A stretch of DNA of 64,000 nucleotides from Mucilaginibacter gossypii (GCF_900100945.1 NZ_FNCG01000001.1:620001-684000); one strand, 5' to 3'; shown: positions 18,361-27,356, counted from the stretch's first letter. Notes: generated from the letters alone by a model not told the origin. Program-made: numbers and translations.

Positions 18361-19808
18361 ATGAAAAAAATGATCCTGTTCCTGCTTTCATTTTATTTTA
18401 TCAGCGGGGGGGGGTAGCTCAAAACCCGGTTCAACCACTTGTTATCCAGGGAAAGCTCAGCAATTCGGCCGAAAAGATGTTGAAGATCTTTTTTGAAGAT
18501 GCCAACGGTAAACTTCTTATGGATACGATCAGGCTTAATGATTCGGGTGAGTTTTATTTAAAAACGTACAAAATAGTAAAGCCTCAACGCACCAGCATCC
18601 AGCAAAACAATACCCAAATCAACCGGATCTATGTAGCACCGGGCTATGATCTCCATATAACCGGTGATGCCATTAATTACGTCAACCTGTCGAAAACTAA
18701 AAAGATAACCGGTATAGGTGCCGAAACCAATCAATACCGTGTAAAATTAGATTCAATCCTGGTAGCCCGGAACGACAAAACAGCGTGGTATGAACTAAAG
18801 ACCGATGAGTTAATCCCGTTCCTTAAAAAAAGCAAGACGTTAGAAGACTCGTTACTAAATGTTGTGTTTAACAAGCCGGCAAAGCAGGATCAATATTTCA
18901 ATACGTTTAAGAAAATGATTGATTTAGATAATCAAAGCTTAAATTTTTACATGCTGCTTCAGCACCTTGATTTGAGTAAATACAATGCAGCGCAGATGCG
19001 GGAGCTGGTATCAAAAAATACCCCTTCAGCATTTTCAAAAGGTATATCGCATGACGAATATTTAGTATCAGAAGACTATAAATCATGGGTTTTACCCCTT
19101 TATTATGCTTATGAACAGCGGCTGGATCTGCTGCGCGATTCTGCTTCGGTGAAGCAGCCCGGGTACACACTTGGCAAAATCAAACAGCTTTTTACCGGCA
19201 AGGTGAGGGACTATTATCTAAACCGGTACGTTGAAAAGAGAATTGGTAGTGCTAACTCTCTTGAAAAATTGAATATAGCCCAAAAGGAGATGCGTGTATT
19301 CATTGACGCAATAAGTAACCCGGCTTAAAAAAATAACATCACCGGTAATTTTACCGAAAAAAAGTTACAGCTGATGCACGTGCAAATTGGGAAACCGGCC
19401 CCGGCTTTTACTTTGCCCAGCGACCGTGGCAAGGTTTTTAACGTGGCCGATTTTAAAGGAAAAGTTATTTATATTGATCTTTGGGCCAGCTGGTGCGGGC
19501 CATGTCGCCAGGAGATGCCTGCATATAAAAAGCTAAGCGACAAGTTCAAAGCTAATCCGCAGGTTGCTTTTGTCAGTATTGCCGTACATGACGGAGAAAA
19601 GGAATGGCGAAATGCACTCAAAGAAGAAAAGCCGGACTGGCTGCAGCTTTATGACAAAGACGGTACAGTTGCACAATCATACATAGCCTATGCAATTCCA
19701 AAATATATACTGATTGATAAAGAAGGCAAAATGCTCAGTTTTGACGCTCCCGGCCCGGGGAGTGCGCAGGCCGAACAATTAATCAGTGAGGCTATTGCAA
19801 AGCCATAG
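18361..19808 (+). pseudogene. DUF4369-TlpA-type thioredoxin lipoprotein-like gene, broken by a poly-G frameshift and an in-frame stop
   Basis: The start at 18361 encodes a signal peptide (MKKMILFLLSFYFIS) that runs into nine G at 18406-18414 and then TAG. Reading one frame over after the G-run gives GVAQNPVQPLVIQGKLSNSA and then the long open frame, so one extra or two fewer G would restore a normal exported protein. The DUF4369-like N-terminal region is open to a TAA at 19326-19328. The same frame then continues without shift into a thioredoxin domain (WASWCGPC about 19483-19506, then AIPKYILIDKEG) ending at 19808. Intact relatives are single periplasmic TlpA/ResA-like disulfide reductases of about 480 residues. 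Two independent lesions suggest real decay, though the thioredoxin part could still start at the ATG 19374 without export. Confidence 0.8.
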
Positions 19809-19813
19809 TGTGT

Positions 19814-20410
19814 TTATGCTTTTTCCAGGGCATATGATGCCAGTTCAGTTTTCAGGCTTTTGATCATGATCTGCATTGGTTTTGTGCTGTTTAATACCCT
19901 GCAGATCGCGTTGCCTCCTTCTATCGAAAGCATCATCCGGGTTGCAAATTCAACGGGATTTATGGCGTTTGAGAGTTCCCCGTTTTCAATTCCGTCCTGA
20001 ATAATATTGGCATAGGTTGTTATTGCGGTATCAACCATGTCTTTTAACTTTTTTTTGATGGCCGGGTTAGTATCATCCGTCTCTGTCGAAAAATTAACTA
20101 TCGGGCAGCCGCCTTCAATATAGCTTTTCAATGGATTTTTGCTGTTGTCTAAAGCGGCATTGATCTTGGCAATGGCAGTTTTATGTTTGCTTACTGTGTT
20201 GTTCCTTCTGTCGTTTAGTTTTCCTAAAAGGTAATCAACAGCGGCTTGTGCCAGCTCGTCTTTGCTTTCAAAATGGCCATAAAAACATCCCTTACTGGTA
20301 TTGGCAACTTCAAGTACCTCATCAACAGAAGTGCCGGCAATTCCCCTCTCATTAAATAAAATCGCTGCTTGCTCAATAATGAATTGCCTTTTTTGCTCGC
20401 CTTTGCTCAT
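19814..20410 (-). CDS. TetR/AcrR family transcriptional repressor
   Basis: Cytoplasmic repressor of 198 residues. The N-terminal HTH is AAILFNERGIAGTSVDEVLEVANTSKG with FYGHFESKDELAQ, the clear TetR pattern, followed by an all-helical ligand-binding domain with a GGCPIVNF segment typical of this subgroup. It is divergent from the MFS exporter at 20760, the usual arrangement in which the repressor controls the pump. On the minus strand its promoter has TATATTTG (20429-20436), overlapped by an operator-like site TAGACTAAATGGTTTA (20435-20450). Related copies lie before the exporter. This suggests repression of both genes, released by a drug or other small molecule that cannot be named. Confidence 0.92.
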   Translation of the reverse strand: MSKGEQKRQFIIEQAAILFNERGIAGTSVDEVLEVANTSKGCFYGHFESKDELAQAAVDYLLGKLNDRRNNTVSKHKTAIAKINAALDNSKNPLKSYIEGGCPIVNFSTETDDTNPAIKKKLKDMVDTAITTYANIIQDGIENGELSNAINPVEFATRMMLSIEGGNAICRVLNSTKPMQIMIKSLKTELASYALEKA

Positions 20411-20428
20411 CTTCAGTTATTTACTATG

Positions 20429-20450
20429 CAAATATAGACTAAATGGTTTA
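20429..20450 (-). promoter_or_regulatory. TetR gene promoter with overlapping operator-like site
   Basis: On the minus strand TATATTTG (20436-20429) is a -7 box for the repressor gene. TAGACTAAATGGTTTA (20435-20450, plus strand) overlaps it and matches the arms of the inverted repeat at 20651-20698. This is a candidate autoregulatory operator. Confidence 0.6.
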
Positions 20451-20650
20451 AAAAAAAATAAAGGCCGTTGATTGCCTATTGAAATTAACTGAATGTTTTA
20501 TTATTTGTAAATATCTGTCAGCTAGTGTTTTATTTTCGGGTTTGGTTTGTAAATGTATAACTTTAGGTTGATTTTTTTACACTCATCTTATGAATGCGTG
20601 TATTTATAAGCCGATTAAACAGCGATTGACACAGTAATGTAAATATGGTT

Positions 20651-20699
20651 AAAAGTAGACCAAACGGTTTTATTTAATAAACCAATTAGTCTACTTTTG
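20651..20699 (+). promoter_or_regulatory. Inverted pair of TetR operator-like sites over the exporter promoter
   Basis: The left arm AAAAGTAGACCAAACGGTTT and the right arm, whose complement reads AAAAGTAGACTAATTGGTTT, form an inverted repeat of 48 bases with few mismatches. The right arm contains the -7 box TACTTTTG (20692-20699), so a bound repressor would cover the promoter of the MFS gene at 20760. Confidence 0.65.
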
Positions 20700-20759
20700 T
20701 TTTAAATAAAAACGCACAGCATACTGTTTTTACGATCTGTTAAATTTCAACATTAAGCT

Positions 20760-22001
20760 ATGAAACTTATAAAAGAACACCACAGGGGCATCAGCACAAT
20801 TTTAGCGTTCGCGCTGATCCCGCTTTCGGGTTTTGCAACTGATATTTATATACCTTCCCTACCTTCTATGGCCAGGGAATTAGCTGTCAATAATTCGGCC
20901 GTTCAGCTTTCGCTCATCGCGTTTATGATCAGTTCGGGCGTTAGTCAGTTGTTTGTTGGCAGCTTGCTCGATAGCTTTGGCCGGTACCGTATCGGTACTG
21001 TCTCTTTACTGGTGTTTGCATTTGCAAGTTTTGTCATAGCTATCTGCCATAATATTGAGCTTATTTATGCCATGCGTATTTTGCAGGGCATCACGGTAGC
21101 GCTTATTGTGGTAGGGAAGAGGGCATACTTTGTAGATATGTACTCGGGCGAGCAGCTTAAACATTATACAAGTCTTTTTTCTATCATCTGGGCAACCGCG
21201 CCTATTGTAGCGCCTTTTATCGGAGGTTACCTTGAAGCTGCCTTTGGCTGGGAATCCAACTTCCTTTTCCTGGGGATAGCCACTCTTTCACTACTTGTTT
21301 TAGAGCTGGTATACGGTGGCGAATCATTAAAAAATTATCACCCGTTCAAAGCCAAAAGTATTCTGCAGGTTTACCTGGCTACCATTAAAACCCGTGATTT
21401 TTCCCTGGGCCTCATCCTGATCTCCCTGAGCTATGCCATGCTGGTGGTGTATGGTATGAGCAGCCCTTTTATAATTGAGCATGTATTTCATTTGTCGCCT
21501 GTGGTAACCGGTTATTGTTCGCTGCTTTCGGGGGTATCATTGATGGCGGGCGGTATTATTTCAAAAACCCTCATCAGGAAGCCGCTTATCAAAAAAGTAT
21601 CTATAGCGCTTGCACTGCAATTAGGCTTTGCCGCTTTAATGGTGTTCACAGCAGGGATTAAAACAAATTTATTTACGCTGATGGCATTTACAGCATTGGT
21701 TCACCTGTTATCTGGCTTTATATTCAATAATATATTTGCTTACTGTTTAGGCCGGTTTTCAAAAAATGCGGGTATTGCAAGCGGCGTGACCGGCGGCTCA
21801 CTTTATATTATCACTTCATTTTTTAGCTATGGAATTGTAAATATTATGGCTATCAAAAATCAGCAGTTATTAGGAACCGCTTATTTATCGTTCGCGATAC
21901 TGGCTGTTGTTACACTGATGCTTTTCATCAAAGCGAGGGCTTCGCAGCAAAAACAAGAAGAAGCGGCTGTTATTTTAGCTGCTGAGGTAGCTGTTGTATA
22001 A
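20760..22001 (+). CDS. MFS multidrug exporter, Bcr/CflA type (DHA1)
   Basis: Inner-membrane drug:H+ antiporter-like protein of 413 residues with 12 predicted helices. The first helix FALIPLSGFATDIYIPSLPSM matches the Bcr/CflA pattern (TDxYLPxxP). The motif-A-like loop is GSLLDSFGRYRIG and motif C-like IVAPFIGGYLEAAFGW follows in helix 5. The gene is divergent from a TetR repressor and carries operator-like sites over its promoter, so it is probably induced by its own substrate. It converges with a second MFS gene, and a shared hairpin at 22044-22075 separates them. The substrate is unknown. Confidence 0.9.
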   Translation: MKLIKEHHRGISTILAFALIPLSGFATDIYIPSLPSMARELAVNNSAVQLSLIAFMISSGVSQLFVGSLLDSFGRYRIGTVSLLVFAFASFVIAICHNIELIYAMRILQGITVALIVVGKRAYFVDMYSGEQLKHYTSLFSIIWATAPIVAPFIGGYLEAAFGWESNFLFLGIATLSLLVLELVYGGESLKNYHPFKAKSILQVYLATIKTRDFSLGLILISLSYAMLVVYGMSSPFIIEHVFHLSPVVTGYCSLLSGVSLMAGGIISKTLIRKPLIKKVSIALALQLGFAALMVFTAGIKTNLFTLMAFTALVHLLSGFIFNNIFAYCLGRFSKNAGIASGVTGGSLYIITSFFSYGIVNIMAIKNQQLLGTAYLSFAILAVVTLMLFIKARASQQKQEEAAVILAAEVAVV

Positions 22002-22043
22002 GGAATAAGATTCCCTGGTTTCATATAACTTTATGATGGAATA

Positions 22044-22075
22044 ATGGAAGCCGGTAAGGAATTATCGGCTTCCAT
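22044..22075. terminator. Bidirectional terminator between convergent MFS genes
   Basis: ATGGAAGCCG and CGGCTTCCAT form a perfect 10-bp stem with a 12-base loop, followed by TTTT on the plus strand. It lies between the stop at 22001 and the minus-strand stop at 22099. Confidence 0.8.
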
Positions 22076-22098
22076 TTTGGTGTGTGATATCAGCAGTT

Positions 22099-23463
22099 TT
22101 ATCTTTTTAGTCCTTTTACAATTAATAACATGGCGAAAGCGGTTAAGCCGATGGATATGGCTGCGCTTTTGGATACGGCGCCTAAAATGGCCAGTGTGCC
22201 TCCTGCAGCCATTGCACCAAAAACGGCTACACCTATGGCACCCGCTGTTTGCCTTGCCGTGTTTAATATAGCCGAGGCAGTTCCTGATAATGTTTTATCT
22301 ACACTTGATAAAATACCATTGGTCATGGCTGGTACAGCAAGGCCCATACCCATCGGGATAACCAGGAAAGGCAGGAATAGTTCAAGATATGGGGTATGCT
22401 CGTGAGCTATGAATAAACCCGCAAAGCCGGCGGCAAACATGATGAGGCCAACAATGATAGGTTTACGGATGCCGTAGCGGTTAACGATGCGGCCGCTAAT
22501 CACATTGGAGATCACAAAGCCTACAGTAAGCGGAAGAAATGCCAGCCCGGCCATAATGGATGGATAGTTTAGTACTTTTTGCAGATAAAGGCTTAAAATA
22601 AAAACGCTGCCATAGTAAGATCCGTTTAAAACCGCACCGAGTATTAAAAGTGCATTAAACCTCGCTGACTTGAACAGATGGAATGGCAGCATTGGATGTG
22701 CTGTTTTGCCTTCAATCCATAAAAAAAGACCGAAAATCAATAAACTCAAAATAAGCCCTCCCCAGATTAGTACATGGCTTAATCCAAGCCGGGGTATTTC
22801 AATAATTACACTAATGAGCGTGGTGACTGATAGCATCCAGGTGAGTTGTCCGGGCAAATCAAAACTCCTCTTGCTTGTTTTTGTCATTTGCGCCATTTTA
22901 AAACTCAGGATATAACCAATTATGCAGATTGGGATGTTAACAATAAAAATGAAACGCCAACTGCTGAATGCTATCAGGAAGCCACCAATAGTGGGGCCTG
23001 CCGCCATGGCAGCGCTTCCGGCAGCTGTCCACAAGCCTACGGCCCGCGTGCGTGTTTGTGGTGTATGTGCAAACTGGTGATTGAGCAATGCAAGCGAGCT
23101 TGGGATCATCATAGCAGCCCCAATTCCCTGGGCCACACGGCAAATGATAAGCGTAATTGCATCAGGGGCCAAACCGCATCCTGCTGATGCAATACCGAAA
23201 ATGATCATGCCAATCTGGAAGATCTTTTTTGATCCTAATAGGTCGCCGAGGCTACCTGCCGACAGCATGAGTACTGCAAATGCAAGCGTGTATGCGTCAA
23301 TTACCCATTGCAGGGTGCTGATACCCGCATGATATGCTTTTGCAATTTCAGGTAGTGCAATATTAACGATAGAAACATCAAGTTGTGCTACTACAAAGGC
23401 CAAACTGGTAGTTAATACCGCCCAGCCAAAGCCCGGAAGGTTTGAATGTGTTTTCTGATCCAT
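22099..23463 (-). CDS. MFS transporter, DHA2 (EmrB/QacA-like)
   Basis: Inner-membrane transporter of about 454 residues with many hydrophobic helices. The first helix carries LAFVVAQLDVSIVNIALPEIAK, which is the DHA2 motif D1 (LDxTIVNVALP), and the helix-5 motif AGPTIGGFLIAFSSWRFIF follows. The family exports drugs or other small molecules by proton exchange. The open frame begins at 23511, but the ATG at 23463 (MDQKTHSNLPGFGW) is preferred because it gives the normal short N-terminus. TACCTTTG on the minus strand at 23482-23475 could be a -7 box. The gene stands alone, with no regulator directly attached, and is convergent with the Bcr-type exporter. Its substrate is unknown. Confidence 0.9.
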   Translation of the reverse strand: MDQKTHSNLPGFGWAVLTTSLAFVVAQLDVSIVNIALPEIAKAYHAGISTLQWVIDAYTLAFAVLMLSAGSLGDLLGSKKIFQIGMIIFGIASAGCGLAPDAITLIICRVAQGIGAAMMIPSSLALLNHQFAHTPQTRTRAVGLWTAAGSAAMAAGPTIGGFLIAFSSWRFIFIVNIPICIIGYILSFKMAQMTKTSKRSFDLPGQLTWMLSVTTLISVIIEIPRLGLSHVLIWGGLILSLLIFGLFLWIEGKTAHPMLPFHLFKSARFNALLILGAVLNGSYYGSVFILSLYLQKVLNYPSIMAGLAFLPLTVGFVISNVISGRIVNRYGIRKPIIVGLIMFAAGFAGLFIAHEHTPYLELFLPFLVIPMGMGLAVPAMTNGILSSVDKTLSGTASAILNTARQTAGAIGVAVFGAMAAGGTLAILGAVSKSAAISIGLTAFAMLLIVKGLKR

Positions 23464-23603
23464 ATAGAAGCTGCCAAAGGTAAGGATCAGTTTGCATCTG
23501 GTATGGTACAATTCAACGTTTTATAGGTTTACGCGTTTATTGACCATGATATAGCCTACAATTTCACCAATAAAATAACCTGAATATTCAGCCGGCATAT
23601 CAT

Positions 23604-23611
23604 TATATTTG
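23604..23611 (+). promoter_or_regulatory. Promoter -7 box of the riboswitch-metE transcript
   Basis: TATATTTG fits TAnnTTTG exactly and lies about 30 bases before the riboswitch aptamer, so transcription should start near 23618. No good TTG is seen at -33. Confidence 0.55.
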
Positions 23612-23642
23612 CCCCGATAGTTCTTTACTTTACTTCATCAAC

Positions 23643-23895
23643 CGGTATAGGTTTTACTTAATTGTAGATTAATAGGGAATCGTGTGTAAATCACGAACTG
23701 TCGCGCAACTGTAAGTAACACAAAGGTTTTTGCCAGTAATGTCCACTGTCCTGATGAAAGGGATGGGAAGGGCGGCAAAAATGTTACAAGTCAGGAGACC
23801 TGCCTAATACTGAATTGACAATGCTTTCGCGGTATGAAGCTTGGTCTGGGTTATGATTACTTGCCTGTTGGGTCCATGACCTGTTATGACAGGCT
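23643..23895 (+). ncRNA. Cobalamin (B12) riboswitch upstream of metE
   Basis: The aptamer core is clear: AATAGGGAATCGTGTG and CGAACTGTCGCGCAACTGTAA, then a variable arm, and the B12-box region GTCAGGAGACCTGCC at 23790-23804. It lies on the same strand as metE, about 190 bases before the start. A nested hairpin at 23863-23894 (GCCTGTT with GACAGGC, and GGTC with GACC) is a likely part of the expression platform. As it lacks a T-run, control may be at ribosome access rather than termination. The expected logic is that B12 binding switches off the B12-independent methionine synthase. Confidence 0.93.
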
Positions 23896-23995
23896 GTGCC
23901 CATATATTCTCTCCATTTTTACATATCACCAAAGTATTACGAAGCTTAGCTAAAAGGGCTTTTAACCGATTTATTCATTTAATCAATTAAAAGAG

Positions 23996-26320
23996 ATGCT
24001 AACGCAAAATTTAGGCTACCCGCGTATTGGTAGCCGGCGCGAATTGAAAAAAGTCTGCGAAAACTACTGGGCAGGCAAAACGGGCTTAAAAAATGTGCTT
24101 ACCGTGGGTAAATACATCAGGGAAGAGAACTGGCTGCTGCAAAAAGAAGCCGAGATCGACCTCATCCCATCAAATGATTTTTCATTTTATGACCAGGTGC
24201 TGGATCATTCACTGATGTTTGGCGCTATTCCTAAACGCTATCATGAAGTGATCAGTCAAAAAGGCAATACCGAGCTCGATCTGTATTTTGCTATGGCCCG
24301 CGGCTATCAAAAAGATGGATTGGATGTGGTAGCCATGGAAATGACCAAATGGTTTGATACCAATTACCATTACATAGTACCCGAGTTTTATAAAGACCAG
24401 CAGTTTAAACTGTTCTCCACCAAAGTTATCGATGAGTTTTATGAGGCTAAACAGTTGGGCATCGTTAGCAAGCCGGTATTGCTTGGCCCTGTATCGTACC
24501 TGTTGTTAGGTAAGGAGAAAGAGGCTGGTTTCGATAGGATAGACCTGATCAAAAATCTGCTGCCTGTTTATTTTGACATTCTGAATAAGCTTAAAGCTTT
24601 AGGTGCCGAATGGGTTCAGTTTGATGAGCCGTTTTTAGCACTTGATTTAAGCGAAAAACAACAAGAGGTATTTAAAGATACCTATAAGCAATTGAGGAAG
24701 GAATTTCCTTTTCTGAAGATAGTTTTGGCAACTTATTTTGAACGCCTGGGCGATAACACTCAATTAGCGGCAATTTTACCTGTTGATGTTTTACATGTCG
24801 ATTTAGTGCGGGCGCCTCAGCAATTGAATGAAGTAATGGAGCATCTGCCCCAAAAAACTATCCTTTCTTTAGGTGTTGTTGACGGGCGCAATATCTGGAA
24901 AAATGATTTTGTTAACTCGCTGGTCATTATAAAGAATGCGAAGGATAAATTAGGTGCCGACCGCGTTTGGATAGCCCCTTCATGCTCATTGATCCATTCG
25001 CCATGCGATCTGCAAAATGAAACCAACGATGAAGTGCTTACTCCCGAAATTAAGCAGTGGCTGGCTTTTGCGCGGCAGAAAATAAACGAAGTGGTATTGC
25101 TGAGCAACTTATCGGAAGATGTGGTGAGCGATAGCAGCCTGCATCAACTGGCAAAAAACCGGCAGGCAAACGAGGCCCGCCGAACATCTGCACTGATCCA
25201 TAACCCAGCGATTAAACAGCGTGTAAGCGCCATCACCGAAAATGATGCAAAGCGTATAAGTGCTTTTCCTGCACGCAAAGAACAGCAGCAGCAACTGCTT
25301 AACCTGCCGCTTTTTGCCACCACAACTATTGGTTCGTTCCCGCAAACCGCCGAAGTACGAAGCTGGCGTGCCCAATTAAAAAAAGGCGCGATAACCCCGG
25401 GGGAGTATAATAAACTGATAGCTACCGAAACTGAAAAGGCTATAAAATGGCAGGAAGAAATAGGGTTGGATGTGCTGGTACATGGCGAGTTTGAACGTAA
25501 TGATATGGTTGAGTACTTTGGCGAACAACTGGCCGGTTTTACCTTTACACAAAATGGCTGGGTGCAAAGCTATGGCAGCCGCTGTGTTAAGCCACCGGTT
25601 ATTTATGGCGATGTATCAAGGCCACAGCCTATGACGGTAAAATGGTCGGCTTATGCGCAATCACTAACCTCAAAATGGATGAAGGGTATGTTAACCGGCC
25701 CGGTAACTATTTTGCAATGGTCGTTTGTGCGCAACGACCAGCCCCGTTCCGAAACCTGTACGCAGATAGCATTGGCCATTCGTGATGAAGTTTGTGACCT
25801 GGAAAGCGCCGGTATCAAGATCATCCAGATAGATGAACCGGCCATTCGCGAAGGATTACCGCTTCGCAGGGATGACAGGGCAAATTACCTTGACTGGGCA
25901 GTTAAAGCATTCAGGATTTCGGCAAGCGGCGTTCAGGACAGTACACAGATCCACACGCACATGTGCTATTCGGAGTTTAATGACATCATTAAAAGCATAG
26001 CCGACATGGATGTCGATGTAATCACGATAGAAACATCGCGCTCGCAAATGGAGCTGCTGGATGTTTTTGCTGATTTTAAGTATCCTAACGAAATTGGCCC
26101 CGGTGTATATGATATCCATTCGCCGCGTGTGCCCAACAGGGAGGAAATGATCCGTTTGCTTAAACGCGCCCAGGCCGTAATACCCGATGCCCAGCTTTGG
26201 GTAAATCCCGATTGTGGCTTAAAAACACGGGGCTGGGATGAAACCCAAAAAGCCTTAACAGAGATGGTTGAAGCCGCGAAAGCTGTCCGCGAGAATGTTA
26301 TCAGCAATGTAACTGCTTAA
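23996..26320 (+). CDS. metE: Cobalamin-independent methionine synthase (5-methyltetrahydropteroyltriglutamate--homocysteine methyltransferase)
   Basis: Cytoplasmic enzyme of 774 residues that transfers the methyl group from 5-methyltetrahydropteroyl-triglutamate to homocysteine, the last step of methionine synthesis. It starts MLTQNLGYPRIGSRRELKK, the universal MetE beginning. The zinc ligands are at the expected spacing: H655 and C657 in HMC, E679 in TIE, and C740 in NPDCGLKTRGW. The catalytic half begins near LFATTTIGSFPQT (about residue 436). The gene is single and preceded by a B12 riboswitch, so it is expected to be silent when B12 is plentiful. That implies the genome also has a B12-dependent MetH and takes up or makes B12. 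A hairpin at 26326-26363 ends the transcript. Confidence 0.98.
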   Translation: MLTQNLGYPRIGSRRELKKVCENYWAGKTGLKNVLTVGKYIREENWLLQKEAEIDLIPSNDFSFYDQVLDHSLMFGAIPKRYHEVISQKGNTELDLYFAMARGYQKDGLDVVAMEMTKWFDTNYHYIVPEFYKDQQFKLFSTKVIDEFYEAKQLGIVSKPVLLGPVSYLLLGKEKEAGFDRIDLIKNLLPVYFDILNKLKALGAEWVQFDEPFLALDLSEKQQEVFKDTYKQLRKEFPFLKIVLATYFERLGDNTQLAAILPVDVLHVDLVRAPQQLNEVMEHLPQKTILSLGVVDGRNIWKNDFVNSLVIIKNAKDKLGADRVWIAPSCSLIHSPCDLQNETNDEVLTPEIKQWLAFARQKINEVVLLSNLSEDVVSDSSLHQLAKNRQANEARRTSALIHNPAIKQRVSAITENDAKRISAFPARKEQQQQLLNLPLFATTTIGSFPQTAEVRSWRAQLKKGAITPGEYNKLIATETEKAIKWQEEIGLDVLVHGEFERNDMVEYFGEQLAGFTFTQNGWVQSYGSRCVKPPVIYGDVSRPQPMTVKWSAYAQSLTSKWMKGMLTGPVTILQWSFVRNDQPRSETCTQIALAIRDEVCDLESAGIKIIQIDEPAIREGLPLRRDDRANYLDWAVKAFRISASGVQDSTQIHTHMCYSEFNDIIKSIADMDVDVITIETSRSQMELLDVFADFKYPNEIGPGVYDIHSPRVPNREEMIRLLKRAQAVIPDAQLWVNPDCGLKTRGWDETQKALTEMVEAAKAVRENVISNVTA

Positions 26321-26325
26321 ATAAA

Positions 26326-26363
26326 AAAACTACTGTGTATCCTTACGGGTACACAATAGTTTT
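26326..26363 (+). terminator. Rho-independent terminator after metE
   Basis: AAAACTACTGTGTA pairs with TACACAATAGTTTT (one G-T pair) around a short loop, giving a long stem with A- and T-rich flanks. It lies 6 bases after the metE stop. Confidence 0.75.
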
Positions 26364-26384
26364 ATAGGTATAATTAAAAAATGG

Positions 26385-26525
26385 GTGTCATGTTGAGCCT
26401 GTCGAAGCATGGTGGGTAGGCCTCTGCGCGCGAGTCTTCGACAGGCTCAGACTGACAGTCCCTCTTTTGTCATTTCACCTTCAGAGGCCTCTGGATTTAA
26501 ACACTCAGACTGACAGGCCTAAAGG
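26385..26525. repeat. Intergenic palindromic repeats between metE and the CWC gene
   Basis: TGAGCCTGTCGAAG (26394-26407) is perfectly inverted at 26436-26449. Beside it, 26469-26506 is the inverted copy of the 38-base unit at 9099-9136 (37 of 38 bases). ACTGACAG occurs twice. No gene is present. These belong to the same family of dispersed repeats as the 9.1 kb cluster. Confidence 0.7.
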
Positions 26526-26548
26526 GCCACGGGATTTAAATACTTAAT

Positions 26549-26794
26549 ATGACAAAGCATGAAAATAAACACTGCCCCCGGTGTAAAGAGCCCTTTGAAT
26601 GCAAAGTAGGCAGCATCCTGTTGTGCCAGTGCCAGGGCATCAGCTTTACCGACCAGGAGCGCGATTATATCCGCTTAACCTACCCGGATTGCCTTTGCCG
26701 TAAATGCCTGATGGTTATGAAGCATGAGATCAGCTCGACCGCAGCTCAGGAAAAAATGAAAACGATACTTGAAGCAATCAGGAAAGGTAAGTAA
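26549..26794 (+). CDS. Small cysteine-rich CWC family protein
   Basis: Small cytoplasmic protein of 81 residues with the cysteine pattern CPRC, FEC, LCQCQG and DCLCRKCL, which is the cysteine-rich CWC domain. The paired cysteines probably bind zinc or another metal. The function of the family is not known to me. The ATG at 26549 comes soon after the intergenic repeats. It is alone on the plus strand and convergent with the AHSA1 gene, so context gives no help with its role. Confidence 0.85.
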   Translation: MTKHENKHCPRCKEPFECKVGSILLCQCQGISFTDQERDYIRLTYPDCLCRKCLMVMKHEISSTAAQEKMKTILEAIRKGK

Positions 26795-26855
26795 TAGTAC
26801 AAGCCCGGTGCTGATAATCAAAAGCTTTTGGCTTTCTGCGTTCAGCCTTTTGCAT

Positions 26856-27356
26856 CTATTTTATTTCTCCTGCTTCAAAAAGCTCATCCAAACGCCAGTG
26901 TGAATCATTTACCCCGCGTTCCATGCCCGATTGCAGCATGCCGTCACGATCAGTCACCGATTGGAAAACAGATTGTACAGTCACTTTTGTACGGTTCCCT
27001 GGTAGTGCTTCAAACCTGGTGGTTTCAAGCGTTACATGACCACTTTCTGGCAATCCTTCAAACTCAAATGTTTGGATGATACGTTCAGGCGCGGTTACAT
27101 CATGGATAACACCATGAAAGCCATAATCATTACCGGCAGGGTCGGTATGAATATAACGGTAAGCGCCTCCGCTGCGGCAGTCAAACTTATCTATGCGCAT
27201 TTTAAGTTCGCGCGGGCCCAGCCATCTAACAATAAGCTCAGGATCGGTGAAAGCTCTGAAAACCAGCTCACGCGGTGCTTCAAATTCGCGGGTTATAAAA
27301 AGCTCCTGTTTTCCGGGCTCGGCCTTAATTTCTGTTTGATTTTTTGTGGTGATCAT
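26856..27356 (-). CDS. SRPBCC/AHSA1-type domain protein
   Basis: Soluble protein of 166 residues with the START/SRPBCC helix-grip fold of the AHSA1 family. The opening ITREFEAPRELVFRAFTDPEL and the segments KMRIDKFDCRSGGAYRYI and ERIIQTFEFEG are characteristic. Such proteins bind hydrophobic small molecules. They are often found next to ArsR-type regulators in operons with VOC proteins, exactly as here. It is the last gene of the minus-strand operon that starts with ArsR at 28746, 24 bases after the PhnB-like gene. The ligand is unknown. Confidence 0.9.
   Translation of the reverse strand: MITTKNQTEIKAEPGKQELFITREFEAPRELVFRAFTDPELIVRWLGPRELKMRIDKFDCRSGGAYRYIHTDPAGNDYGFHGVIHDVTAPERIIQTFEFEGLPESGHVTLETTRFEALPGNRTKVTVQSVFQSVTDRDGMLQSGMERGVNDSHWRLDELFEAGEIK

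Noticed and set aside
18477..19328. Separate gene starting at the ATG 18477
   Set aside because: Codons upstream in the same frame continue a good mature N-terminus back to the G-run, so this ATG is internal to the broken gene.
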